A stretch of DNA of 64,000 nt from Membranipora membranacea. Lineage: Eukaryota; Bryozoa; Gymnolaemata; Cheilostomatida; Membraniporidae. The notes below the pieces were generated by a model that saw only the letters and a program-made list of their open reading frames with translations, had not been told where the DNA came from and did no database searches. Where the stretch lies: NCBI GenBank assembly GCA_914767715.1, contig OU612071.1, positions 8,353,493 through 8,417,492 of the forward strand, in the 5' to 3' direction. Position 1 is the stretch's first letter. Every line of letters begins with the position of its first letter. The position numbers were made by a program, and so were the translations under genes. Positions 11,186 to 23,549 of this stretch are shown here, piece by piece.

Positions 11186-14100
11186 TCTGAGGGTCTTTGT
11201 TCTCAGTCAGCGTCCGTCTTAACGAGGATCACTTTTGCTCTAAAAAAACATGCCAAACAGCAGCAATAAAATTTTCAAAGTTTGTCGCAATCATATCAAA
11301 CTCAGACCAGTTCAAGCCCTTATATACCTCATTCAAAATCCAGAATATGGAGATTCTCGGATAACCTGGTGGCTTGTAACGCTGACTTGAAATTTACAAA
11401 AATATACCAAGGGAGGGTATCACGCTTTTTTTTCGTTCGGATCAAAAAATAGATTTGCTTCTTACCTACCTCATTAGGTGAAGCAACTCCTGCTCATTTC
11501 AAATCTGAAATCCGTTTAGCTCTGAGGATCTTTGTTCTCAGTCAGCGTCCGTCTTAACGAGGCTCACTTTTGCTCTAAAAAAACATGCCAAACGGCAGCA
11601 GTAAAAAATTCAAAGTTTGTCGCAATCATATTAAACTCAGACCAGTTCAAGCCCTTATATACGTCATTCAAAATCCAGAATATGGAGATTCTCGGATAAC
11701 CTGGTGGCTTGCAACGCTGACTTGATATTTACAAAAATATACCAAGGGAGGGTATCACGCTTATTTTTCGCTCGGATCAATAAATAGATTTGCTTCTAAC
11801 CTACCTCATAAGGTGAAGCAACTCCTGCTCATTTCAAATGTGAAATCCATTTAGATCTGAGGGTCTTTACCCAGTCAGCGTCCGTCTTAACGAGGCTCAC
11901 CTTTGCTTAAAAAAACATGCCAAACGGCAGCAGTAAAAAATACAAAGTTTTTTCGCACTCATATCAAACACAGACCAGTTCAAGCCCTTATATACCTCAT
12001 TCAAAATCCAGAATATGGAGATTCTCTGATAACCTGGTGGCTTGTAACGCTGACTTGTAATTTACAAAAATATACCAAGGGAGGGTATCACGCTTTTCTT
12101 TCGCTCGGATCAAATAATAGATTTGGTTCTAACCTACCTCATTAGGTGAAGCAACTCCTGCTCGTTTCAAATCTGAAATCCGTTTAGCTCTGAGGGTCTT
12201 TGTTCTCAGTCAGCATCCGTCTTAACGAGGCTCACTTTTGCTCTAAAAAAACATGCCAAACGGCAGCAGTAAAAAATTCGAAGTTTGTCGCAATCATATC
12301 AAACTCAGACCAGTTCAAGCCCTTATATAACTCATTCAAAATCCAGAATATGGAGATTCTCTGATAACCTGGTGGCTTGTAACGCTGACTTGAAATTTAC
12401 AAAAATATACCAAGGGAGGGTATCACGCTTTTTTTTCGCTCGAATCAAAAAATAGATTTGCTTCTAACATACCTCATAAGGTGAAGCAACTCCTGCTCAT
12501 TTCAAATCTGAAATCCGTTTAGCTCTGAGGGTCTTTGTTCTCAGTCAGCGTCCGTCTTAACGAGGCTCACTTTTGCTCTAAAAAAACATGCCAAACGGCA
12601 GCAGTAAAAAATTCAAAGTTTGTCGCAATCATATTAAACTCAGACCAGTTCAAGCCCTTATATATTTCATTCAAAATCCAGAATATGGAGATTCTCGGAT
12701 AACCTGGTGGCTTGTAACGCTGACTTGATATTTACAAAAATATACCAAGGGAGGGTATCACGCTTTTTTTTCGCTCGGATCAATAAATAGATTTGCTTCT
12801 AACCTACCTCATAAGGTGAAGCAACTCCTGCTCATTTCAAATGTGAAATCCATTTAGATCTGAGGGTCTTTGTTCCCAGTCAGCGTCCGTCTTAACGAGG
12901 CTCAATTTTGCTTAAAAAAACATGCCAAACGGCAGCAGTAAAAAATACAAAGTTTTTTCGCACTCATATCAAACTAAGACCAGTTCAAGCCCTTATATAC
13001 CTCATTCAAAATCCAGAATACGGAGACTCTCGGATAACCTGGTAGCTTGTAACGCTGACTTGTAATTTACAAAAATATACCAAGGGAGGGTATCACGCTT
13101 TTCTTTCGCTCGGATCAAAAAATAGATTTGGTTCTAACCTACCTCATTAGGTGAAGCAACTCCTGCTCGTTTCAAATCTGAAATCCGTTTAGCTCTGAGG
13201 GTCTTTGTTCTCAGTCAGCGTCCGTCTTAACGAGGCTCACTTTTGCTCTAAAAAAACATGCCCAACGGCAGCAGTAAAAAATTCAAAGGTTGTCGCAATC
13301 ATATCAAACTCAGACCAGTTCAAGCCCTTATATAACTCATTCAAAATCCAGAATATGGAGATTCTCGGATAACCTGGTCGCTTGTAACGCTGACTTGTAA
13401 TTTACAAAAATATACCAAGGGAGGGTATCACGCTCTTTTTTCGCTCGGAAAAAAAAAATATTTGCGTCTAACCTACCTCATAAGGTGAAGCAACTCCTGC
13501 TCATTTCAAATGTGAAATCCGTTTAGCTCTGAGGGTCTTTGTTCTCAGTCAGCGTCCGTCTTAACGGGGGTCAATTTTGCTCTAAAAAAACATGCCAAAC
13601 GGCAGCAGTAAAAAATTCAAAGTTTATCGCAATCATATTAAACTCAGACCAGTTCAAGCCCTTATATACCTCATTCAAAATCCAGATTATGGAGATTCTC
13701 GGATAACCTGGTGGCTTGTAACGCTGACTTGATATTTACAAAAATATACCAAGGGAGGGTATCACGCTTTTTTTTCGCTCGGATCAAAAAATAGATTTGC
13801 TTCTAACCTACCTCATAAGGTGAAGCAACTCCTGCTCATTTCAAATGTGAAATCCATTTAGATCTGAGGGTCTTTGTTTTCAGTCAGCGTCCGTCTTAAC
13901 AAACTCACTTTGGTCTAAAAAAACCCGCCAAACGGCAGCAGTAAAAAATTCAAAGTTTGTCGCAATCATATCAAACTCAGACGAGTTCAAGCCCATATAT
14001 ACCTCATTTAAAATCCAGAATATGGAGATTCTCGGATAACCTGGTGCCTTGTAACGCTGACTTGAAATTTACAAAAATATACCAAGGGAGGGTATCACGC

Positions 14101-16447
14101 TTTTTTTTCGCTCGGATCAAAAAATAGATTTGCTTCTAACCTACCTCATAAGGTGAAGCAACTCCTGCTCATTTCAAATGTGAAATCTGTTTAGCTCTGA
14201 GGGTCTTTGTTCTCAGTCAGCGTCCGTCTTAACGAGGGTCACTTTTGCTCTAAAAAAACATGCCAAACGGCAGCAGTAAAAAATCAAAAGCTTGTCGCAA
14301 TCATATTAAACTAAGACCAGTTCAAGCCCTTATATACCTCATTCAAAATCCAGAATACGGAGACTCTCGGATAACCTGGTAGCTTGTAACGCTGACTTGT
14401 AATTTACAAAAATATACCAAGGGAGGGTATCACGCTTTTCTTTCGCTCGGATCAAAAAATAGATTTGGTTCTAACCTACCTCATTAGGTGAAGCAACTCC
14501 TGCTCGTTTCAAATCTGAAATCCGTTTAGCTCTGAGGGTCTTTGTTCTCAGTCAGCGTCCGTCTTAACGGGGGTCACTTTTGCTCTAAAAAAACATGCCA
14601 AACGGCAGCAGTAAAAAATTCAAAGTTTATCGCAATCATATTAAACTCAGACCAGTTCAAGCCCTTATATACCTCATTCAAAATCCAAATTATGGAGATT
14701 CTCGGATAACCTGGTGGCTTGTAACGCTGACTTGATATTTACAAAAATATACCAAGGGAGGGTATCACGCTTTTTTTTCGCTCGGATCAAAAAATAGATT
14801 TGCTTCTAACCTACCTCATAAGGTGAAGCAACTCCTGCTCATTTCAAATGTGAAATCCATTTAGATCTGAGGGTCTTTGTTTTCAGTCAGCGTCCGTCTT
14901 AACAAACTCACTTTGGTCTAAAAAAACCCGCCAAACGGCAGCAGTAAAAAATTCAAAGTTTGTCGCAATCATATCAAACTCAGACGAGTTCAAGCCCATA
15001 TATACCTAATTTAAAATCCAGAATATGGAGATTCTCGGATAACCTGGTGCCTTGTAACGCTGACTTGAAATTTACAAAAATATACCAAGGGAGGGTATCA
15101 CGCTTTTTTTTCGCTCGGATCAAAAAATAGATTTGCTTCTAACCTACCTCATAAGGTGAAGCAACTCCTGCTCATTTCAAATGTGAAATCTGTTTAGCTC
15201 TGAGGGTCTTTGTTCTCAGTCAGCGTCCGTCTTAACGAGGGTCACTTTTGCTCTAAAAAAACATGCCAAACGGCAGCAGTAAAAAATCAAAAGCTTGTCG
15301 CAATCATATTAAACTCAGACCAGTTCAAGCCCTTATATACCTCATTCAAAATCCAGAATATGGAGATTTTCGGATAGCCTGGTGGCTTGTAACGCTGACT
15401 TGAAATTTAAAGAAATATACCAAGGGAGGGTATCACGCTTTTTTTCGCTCGGATTAAAAAGTAGATTTGCTTCTAACCTACCTCATAAGGTGAAGCAACT
15501 CCTGCTCATTTCAATTGTGAAATCCGTTTAGATCTGAGGGTCTTTGTATTCAGTCAGCGTCCGTCTTAACGAGGCTCACTTTTGCTCTAAAAAAACATGC
15601 CAAACGGCAGCAGTAAAAAATTCAAAGTTTTTCGCAATCATATCAAACTCAGACCAGTTCAAGCCCTTATATACCTCATTCAAAATCCAGAATATGGAGA
15701 TTCTCGGAAAACCTGGTGGCTTGTAACGCTGACTTGAAATTTACAAAAATATACCAAGGGAGGGTATCACGCTTTTTTTTCGCTCGGATCAAAAAATAGA
15801 TTTGCTTCTAACCTACCTCATAAGGTGAAGCAACTCCTGCTCATTTTATATCTGAAATCCGTTTAGCTCTGAGGGTCTTTGTTCTCAGTCAGCGTCAGTC
15901 TTAACGAGGCGCACTTTTGCTCTAAAAAAACATGCCAAACGGCAGCAGTAAAAAATCAAAAGTTTGTCGCAATCATATCAAACTCAGGCCAGTTCAAGCC
16001 CTTATATACCTCATTCAAAATCCAGAATATGGAGATTCTCGGATAACCTGGTGGCTTGTAACGCTGACTTGATATTTACAAAAATATACCAAGGGAGGGT
16101 ATCACGCTTTTTTTTCGCTCGGATCAAAAAATAGACTTGCTTCTAACCTACCTCATAAGGTGAAGCAACTCCTGCTCATTTCAAATGTGAAATCCGTTTA
16201 GATCTGAGGGTCTTTGTTCTCAGTCAGCGTCCGTCTTAACAAACTCACTTTGGTCTAAAAAAACCCGCCAAACGGCAGCAGTAAAAAATTCAAAGTTTGT
16301 CGCAATCATATCAAACTCAGATGAGTTCAAGCCCATATATACCTCATTTAAAATCCAGAATATGGAGATTCTCGGATAACCTGGTGGCTTGTAACGCTGA
16401 CTTGAAATTTACAAAAATATACCAAGGGAGGGTATCACGCTTTTTTT
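11186..16447 (+). repeat. 16-monomer block (5,350 bp), copy 2
   Basis: Near-exact repeat of 5,836-11,097, including the nested three-monomer duplication (now about 13.5-15.3 kb) and the chimeric monomer near 14,320-14,567. The right edge falls inside a T-tract: T7 then CGCTCGGATTAAAA here, against T8 then CGCTCGGATCAAAA at 11,091. From there the array passes into a different HOR. Since even the internal chimeras are copied, the 5,350-bp duplication is younger than the three-monomer one. Confidence 0.95.
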
Positions 16448-19400
16448 CGCTCGGATTAAAAAATAGATTTGCTTCTAAACTACCTCATAAGGTGAAGCAA
16501 CTCCTGCTCATTTCAAATGTGAAATCCGTTTAGATCTGAGGGTCTTTGTTCTCAGTCAGCGTCCGTCTTAACGAGGCTCACTTTTGCTCTAAAAAAACAT
16601 GCCAAACGGCAGCAGTAAAAAATTCAAAGTTTTTCGCAATCATATCAAACTCAGACCAGTTCAAGCCCTTATATACCTCATTCAAAATCCAGAATATGGA
16701 GATTCTCGGATAACCTGGTGGCTTGTAACGCTGACTTGAAATTTACAAAAATATACCAAGGGAGGGTATCACGCTTTTTTTTCGCTCGGATCAAAAAATA
16801 GATTTGCTTCTAACCTACCTCATAAGGTGAAGCAACTCCTGCTCATTTTATATCTGAAATCCGTTTAGCTCTGAGGGTCTTTGTTCTCAGTCAGCGTCAG
16901 TCTTAACGAGGCGCACTTTTGCTCTAAAAAAACATGCCAAACGGCAGCAGTAAAAAATTCAAAGTTTGTCGCAATCATATCAAACTCAGACCAGTTCAAG
17001 CCCTTATATACCTCATTCAAAATCCAGAATATGGAGATTCTCGGATAACCTGGTGGCTTGTAACGCTGACTTGATATTTACAAAAATATACCAAGGGAGG
17101 GTATCACGCTTTTTTTTCGCTCGGATCAAAAAATAGACTTGCTTCTAACCTAACTCATAAGGTGAAGCAACTCCTGCTCATTTCAAATGTGAAATCCATT
17201 TAGATCTGAGGGTCTTTGTTCTCAGTCAGCGTCCGTCTTAACAAACTCACTTTGGTCTAAAAAACCCGCCAAACGGCAGCAGTAAAAAATTCAAAGTTTG
17301 TCGCAATCATATCAAACTCAGACGAGTTCAAGCCCATATATACCTCATTTAAAATCCAGAATATGGAGATTCTCGGATAACCTGGTGCCTTGTAACGCTG
17401 ACTTGAAATTTACAAAAATATACCAAGGGAGGGTATCACGCTTTTTTTTCGCTCGGATCAAAAAATAGATTTGCTTCTAACCTACCTCATAAGGTGAAGC
17501 AACTCCTGCTCATTTCAAATCTGAAATCCGTTTAGCTCTGAGGGTCTTTGTTCTCAGTCAGCGTCCGTCTTAACGAGGCTCACTTTTGCTCTAAAAAAAC
17601 ACGCCAAACGGCAGCAATAAAAAATTCAAAGTTTGTCGCAATCATATCAAACTCAGACCAGTTCAAGCCCTTATATACCTCATTCAAAATCCAGAATATG
17701 GAGATTCTCGGATAACCTGGTGGCTTGTAACGCTGACTTGAAATTTACAAAAATATACCAAGGGAGGGTATCACGCTTTTTTTTCGCTCGGATCAAAAAA
17801 TAGATTTGCTTCTAACCTACCTCATAAGGTGAAGCAACTCCCGCTCATTTCAAATGTGAAATCCGTTTAGCTCTGAGGGTCTTTGTTCTCAGTCAGCGTC
17901 CGTCTTAACGAGGGTCACTTTTGCTCTAAAAAAACATGCCAAACGGCAGCAGTAAAAAATCAAAAGCTTGTCGCAATCATATTAAACTCAGACCAGTTCA
18001 AGCCCTTATATACCTCATTCAAAATCCAGAATATGGAGATTCTCGGATAACCTGGTGGCTTGTAACGCTGACTTGAAATTTACAAAAATATACCAAGGGA
18101 GGGTATCACGCTTTTTTTCGCTCGGATCAAAAAATAGATTTGCTTCTAACCTACCTCATAAGGTGAAGCAACTCCTGCTCATTTCAAATGTGAAATCCGT
18201 TTAGATCTGAGGGTCTTTGTTCTCAGTCAGCGTCCGTCTTAACGAGGCTCACTTTTGCTCTAAAAAGACATGCCAAACGGCAGCAGTAAAAAATTCAAAG
18301 TTTGTCGCAATCATATCAAACTCAGACCAGTTCAAGCCCTTATATACCTCATTCAAAAACCAGAATATGGAGATTCTCGGATAACCTGGTGGCTTGTAAC
18401 GCTGACTTGAAATTTACAAAAATATACCAAGGGAGGGTATCACGCTTTTTTTTCGCTCGGATCAAAAAATAGATTTGCTTATAACCTACCTCATAAGGTG
18501 AAGCAACTCCTGCTCATTTCAAATCTGAAATCCGTTTAGCTCTGAGGGTCTTTGTTCTCAGTCAGCGTCAGTCTTAAGAGGCGCACTTTTGCTCTAAAAA
18601 AACATGCCAAACGGCAGCAGTAAAAAATTCAAAGTTTGTCGCAATCATATCAAACTCAGACCAGTTCAAGCCCTTATATACCTCATTCAAAATCCAGAAT
18701 ATGGAGATTCTCGGATAACCTGGTGGCTTGTACCGCTGACTTGATATTTACAAAAATATACCAAGGGAGGGTATCACGCTTTTTTTTCGCTCGGATCAAA
18801 AAATAGACTTGCTTCTAACCTACCTCATAAGGTGAAGCAACTCCTGCTCATTTCAAATGTGAAATCCGTTTAGATCTGAGGGTCTTTGTTCTCAGTCAGC
18901 GTCCGTCTTAACAAACTCACTTTGGTCTAAAAAAACCCGCCAAACGGCAGCAGTAAAAAATTCAAAGTTTGTCGCAATCATATCAAACTCAGACGAGTTC
19001 AAGCCCATATATACCTCATTTAAAATCCAGAATATGGAGATTCTCGGATAACCTGGTGCCTTGTAACGCTGACTTGAAATTTACAAAAAGATACCAAGGG
19101 AGGGTATCACGCTTTTTTTTCGCTCGGATCAAAAAATAGATTTGCTTCTAACCTACCTCATAAGGTGAAGCAACTCCTGCTCATTTCAAATCTGAAATCC
19201 GTTTAGCTCTGAGGGTCTTTGTTCTCAGTCAGCGTCCGTCTTAACGAGGCTCATTTTTGCTCTAAAAAAACACGCCAAACGGCAGCAGTAAAAAATTCAA
19301 AGTTTGTCGCAATCATATCAAACTCAGACCAGTTCAAGCCCTTATATACCTCATTCAAAATCCAGAATATGGAGATTCTCGGATAACCTGGTGGCTTGTA

Positions 19401-22400
19401 ACGCTGACTTGAAATTTACAAAAATATACCAAGGGAGGGGATCACGCTTTTTTTTCGCTCGGATCAAAAAAATAGATTTGCTTCTAACCTACCTCATAAG
19501 GTGAAGCAACTCCCGCTCATTTTAAATGTGAAATCCGTTTAGCTCTGAGGGTCTTTGTTCTCAGTCAGCGTCCGTCTTAACGAGGCTCACTTTTGCTCTA
19601 AAAAAACATGCCAAACGGCAGCAGTAAAAAATTCAAAGTTTGTCGCAATCATATCAAACTCAGACCAGTTCAAGCCCTTATATACCTCATTCAAAATCCA
19701 GAATATGGAGATTCTCGGATAACCTGGTGGCTTGTAACGCTGACTTGATATTTACAAAAATATACCAAGGGAGGGTATCACGCTTTTTTTTCGCTCGGAT
19801 CAAAAAATAGACTTGCTTCTAACCTACCTCATAAGGTGAAGCAACTCCTGCTCATTTCAAATGTGAAATCCGTTTAGATCTGAGGGTCTTTGTTCTCAGT
19901 CAGCGTCCGTCTTAACAAACTCACTTTGGTCTAAAAAAAACATGCCAAACGGCAGCAGTAAAAAATTCAAAGTTTTTCGCAATCATATCAAACTCAGACC
20001 AGTTCAAGCCCTTATATACCTCATTCAAAATCAAGAATATGGAGATTCTCGGATAACCTGGTGGCTTGTAACGCTGACTTGAAATTTACAAAAATATACC
20101 AAGGGAGGGTATCACGCTTTTTTTTCGCTCGGATCAAAAAATAGATTTGCTTCTAACCTACCTCATAAGGTGAAGCAACTCCTGCTCATTTTATATCTGA
20201 AATCCGTTTAGCTCTGAGGGTCTTTGTTCTCAGTCAGCGTCAGTCTTAACGAGGCGCACTTTTGCTCTAAAAAAACATGCCAAACGGCAGCAGTAAAAAA
20301 TTCAAAGTTTGTCGCAATCATATCAAACTCAGACCAGTTCAAGCCCTTATATACCTCATTCAAAATCCAGAATATGGAGATTCTCGGATAACCTGGTGGC
20401 TTGTAACGCTGACTTGATATTTACAAAAATATACCAAGGGAGGGTATCACGCTTTTTTTTCGCTCGGATCAAAAAATAGACTTGCTTGTAACCTAACTCA
20501 TAAGGTGAAGCAACTCCTGCTCATTTCAAATGTGAAATCCGTTTAGATCTGAGGGTCTTTGTTCTCAGTCAGCGTCCGTCTTAACAAACTCACTTTGGTC
20601 TAAAAAAACCCGCCAAACGGCAGCAGTAAAAAATTCAAAGTTTGTCGCAATCATATCAAACTCAGACGAGTTCAAGCCCATATATACCTCATTTAAAATC
20701 CAGAATATGGAGATTCTCGGATAACCTGGTGCCTTGTAACGCTGACTTGAAATTTACAAAAATATACCAAGGGAGGGTATCACGCTTTTTTTTCGCTCGG
20801 ATCAAAAAATAGATTTGCTTCTAACCTACCTCATAAGGTGAAGCAACTCCTGATCATTTCAAATCTGAAATCCGTTTAGCTCTGAGGGTCTTTGTTCTCA
20901 GTCAGCGTCCGTCTTAACGAGGCTCACTTTTGCTCTAAAAAAACACGCCAAACGGCAGCAGTAAAAAATTCAAAGTTTGTCGCAATCATATCAAACTCAG
21001 ACCAGTTCAAGCCCTTATATACCTCATTCAAAATCCAGAATATGGAGATTCTCGGATAACCTGGTGGCTTGTAACGCTGACTTGAAATTTACAAAAATAT
21101 ACCAAGGGAGGGTATCACGCTTTTTTTTCGCTCGGATCAAAAAATAGATTCGCTTCTAACCTACCTCATAAGGTGAAGCAACTCCCGCTCATTTCAAATG
21201 TGAAATCCGTTTAGCTCTGAGGGTCTTTGTTCTCAGTCAGCGTCCGTCTTAACGAGGGTCACTTTTGCTCTAAAAAAACATGCCAAACGGCAGCAGTAAA
21301 AAATCAAAAGCTTGTCGCAATCATATTAAACTCAGACCAGTTCAAGCCCTTATATAACTCATTCAAAATCCAGAATATGGAGATTCTCGGATAACCTGGT
21401 GGCTTGTAACGCTGACTTGAAATTTACAAAAATATACCAAGGGAGGGTATCACGCTTTTTTTTCGCTCGGATCAAAAAATAGATTTGCTTCTAACATACC
21501 TCATGAGGTGAAGCAACTCCTGCTCATTTCAAATCTGAAATCCGTTTAGCTCTGAGGATCTTTGTTCTCAGTCAGCGTCCGTCTTAACGAGGCTCACTTT
21601 TGCTCTAAAAAAACATGCCAAACGGCAGCAGTAAAAAATTCAAAGTTTTTCGCAATCATATCAAACTCAGACCAGTTCAAGCCCTTATATACCTCATTCA
21701 AAATCCAGAATATGGAGATTCTCGGATAACCTGGTGGCTTGTAACGCTGACTTGAAATTTACAAAAATATACCAAGGGAGGGTATCACGCTTTTTTTTCG
21801 CTCGGATCAAAAAATAGATTTGCTTCTAACCTACCTCGTAAGGTGAAGCAACTCCTGCTCATTTTATATCTGAAATCCGTTTAGCTCTGAGGGTCTTTGT
21901 TCTCAGTCAGCGTCAGTCTTAACGAGGCGCACTTTTGCTCTAAAAAAACATGCCAAACGGCAGCAGTAAAAAATCAAAAGTTTGTCGCAATCATATCAAA
22001 CTCAGACCAGTTCAAGCCCTTATATACCTCATTCAAAATCCAGAATATGGAGATTCTCGGATAACCTGGTGGCTTGTAACGCTGACTTGATATTTACAAA
22101 AATATACCAAGGGAGGGTATCACGCTTTTTTTTCGCTCGGATCAAAAAATAGACTTGCTTCTAACCTACCTCATAAGGAGAAGCAACTCCTGCTCATTTC
22201 AAATGTGAAATCCGTTTAGATCTGAGGGTCTTTGTTCTCAGTCAGCGTCCGTCTTAACAAACTCACTTTGGTCTAAAAAAACCCGCCAAACGGCAGCAGT
22301 AAAAAATTCAAAGTTTGTCGCAATTATATCAAACTCAGATGAGTTCAAGCCCATATATACCTCATTTAAAATCCAGAATATGGAGATTCTCGGATAACCT

Positions 22401-23549
22401 GGTGGCTTGTAACGCTGACTTGAAATTTACAAAAATATACCAAGGGAGGGTATCACGCTTTTTTTCGCTCGGATTAAAAAATAGAATTGCTTCTAAACTA
22501 CCTCATAAGGTGAAGCAACTCCTGCTCATTTCAAATGTGAAATCCGTTTAGATCTGAGGGTCTTTGTTCTCAGTCAGCGTCCGTCTTAACGAGGCTCACT
22601 TTTGCTCTAAAAAAACATGCCAAACGGCAGCAGTAAAAAATTCAAAGTTTTTCGCAATCATATCAAACTCAGACCAGTTCAAGCCCTTATATACCTCATT
22701 CAAAATCCAGAATATGGAGATTCTCGGATAACCTGGTGGCTTGTAACGCTGACTTGAAACTTACAAAAATATACCAAGGGAGGGTATCACGCTTTTTTTT
22801 CGCTCGGATCAAAAAAATAGATTTGCTTCTAACCTACCTCATAAGGTGAAGCAACTCCCGCTCATTTTATATGTGAAATCCGTTTAGCTCTGAGGGTCTT
22901 TGTTCTCAGTCAGCGTCCGTCTTAACGAGGCTCACTTTTGCTCTAAAAAAACATGCCAAACGGCAGCAGTAAAAAATTCAAAGTTTGTCGCAATCATATC
23001 AAACTCAGACCAGTTCAAGCCCTTATATACCTCATTCAAAATCCAGAATATGGAGATTCTCGGATAACCTGGTGGCTTGTAACGCTGACTTGATATTTAC
23101 AAAAATATACCAAGGGAGGGTATCACGCTTTTTTTTCGCTCGGATAAAAAAATAGACTTGCTTCTAACCTACCTCATAAGGTGAAGCAACTCCTGCTCAT
23201 TTCAAATGTGAAATCCGTTTAGATCTGAGGGTCTTTGTTCTCAGTCAGCGTCCGTCTTAACAAACTCACTTTGGTCTAAAAAAACATGCCAAACGGCAGC
23301 AGTAAAAAATTCAAAGTTTTTCGCAATCATATCAAACTCAGACCAGTTCAAGCCCTTATATACCTCATTCAAAATCCAGAATATGGAGATTCTCGGATAA
23401 CCTGGTGGCTTGTAACGCTGACTTGAAATTTACAAAAATATACCAAGGGAGGGTATCACGCTTTTTTTTCGCTCGGATCAAAAAATAGATTTGCTTCTAA
23501 CCTACCTCATAAGGTGAAGCAACTCCTGCTCATTTTATATCTGAAATCC
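16448..23549 (+). repeat. Five-monomer HOR (~1,672 bp), about four units, types A-E
   Basis: Diagnostic sites sort monomers into a repeating order. A: GCGTCAGTC plus GAGGCGCAC, CTTGATATTT and AGACTTGC. B: CTTAACAAACTCACTTTGG, CCCGCC, GACGAG, CCCATATA and GGTGCCTTG. C: ACACGCC with CCCGCTCATTT. D: GAGGGTCAC with ATCAAAAGCTTG and ATATTAAAC. E: GTTTAGATCTG with GAGGCTCAC. The A marker CGTCAGTC falls at 16,895, 18,566, 20,238, 21,911 and 23,582 (steps 1,671-1,673 bp, five monomers). Units read A-B-C-D-E, A-B-C-F-G, A-B-C-D-H and A-B'-E-F-G. F, G and H are chimeras or relatives: G starts as B (AAACTCACTTTGG) and ends as E (GACCAG, TTTTATATCTG), near 19,917. The last unit overlaps the start of the 14-monomer duplication. 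HOR of this kind is known from primate alpha satellite and other centromeric repeats. Confidence 0.85.
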
